Of a stretch of DNA of 5,504 nucleotides, positions 5,499-5,504 are shown piece after piece. A program made the translations under genes and the position numbers. The stretch's first letter is position 1, and each line of letters begins with the position of its first letter. The DNA lies in assembly GCA_902780365.1 (NCBI GenBank), contig CACZFE010000125.1:1-5504 (forward strand). The letters are read 5' to 3'. The stretch is from an uncultured Spirochaetales bacterium. Lineage in GTDB: Bacteria; UBP6; UBA1177. The notes beneath the pieces are model-generated. The model did no database searches. It was not told the DNA's origin and saw only the letters and a program-made list of their open reading frames with translations.

Positions 5499-5504
5499 CG
5501 CTCT

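Larger units (their letters stand above)
5411..5504. other. Sequence of different origin beyond the M42 breakpoint
   Basis: From roughly 5405-5415 onward, none of the three plus-strand frames resembles the rest of an M42 peptidase. The stretch holds no recognisable terminal inverted repeat or transposase. On the minus strand it shows a promoter, ribosome site and ATG arrangement. It may be a rearranged chromosomal segment, the edge of an inserted element, or an assembly join. Confidence 0.5.

Noticed and set aside
1..5504. CRISPR array, tRNA/rRNA gene or insertion sequence
   Set aside because: No regularly spaced repeats, cloverleaf-like sequence, transposase frame or paired terminal inverted repeats are visible.

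Overview
The window looks like chromosomal DNA from an uncultured, moderately low-GC Gram-negative bacterium with a large secretome, possibly a Myxococcota or former deltaproteobacterial lineage. Three features suggest this: a lipoprotein with an Asp/Thr-rich stalk after its lipobox, inter-module cysteine knots of the form CxGKxCGDDGCGGxCGxC, and further acidic Asp/Thr spacers. I infer the lineage from protein style alone, and it is not certain.

Left half (54-3283, minus strand): two adjacent paralogous genes for exported multi-module proteins of unknown function. The upstream one (1586-3283) is a clear lipoprotein with three beta-rich modules separated by cysteine-rich linkers. The downstream one (54-1439) shares two of the module types in swapped order and adds a C-terminal cysteine-rich, Asp/Thr-spaced tail. 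Its apparent original start is an ATA codon behind a good Shine-Dalgarno, which suggests a recent ATG-to-ATA change.

Middle (3284-3421): a 138-bp AT-rich divergent intergenic region. It holds the lipoprotein's ribosome binding site and a candidate -10, three AAGTTTTT direct repeats, and a perfect 16-bp palindrome just before the rightward gene.

Right half (3422-5423, plus strand): a two-gene overlapping unit. The first gene is a membrane-anchored SGNH/AlgX-like hydrolase or acyltransferase. The second is an M42-family metallo-aminopeptidase whose start lies inside the first gene. The M42 reading frame departs from the family near 5405-5415 and stops at residue 287, before the last metal-ligand histidine. 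The final ~90 bases contain no M42 continuation in any plus-strand frame. On the minus strand they carry what looks like the promoter and start of another gene running head-on into the peptidase. This is either a rearrangement breakpoint or a chimeric assembly join.

There is no evidence of RNA genes, CRISPR arrays or a recognisable transposase. The modular secreted pair and the right-edge junction are the parts most worth following up.
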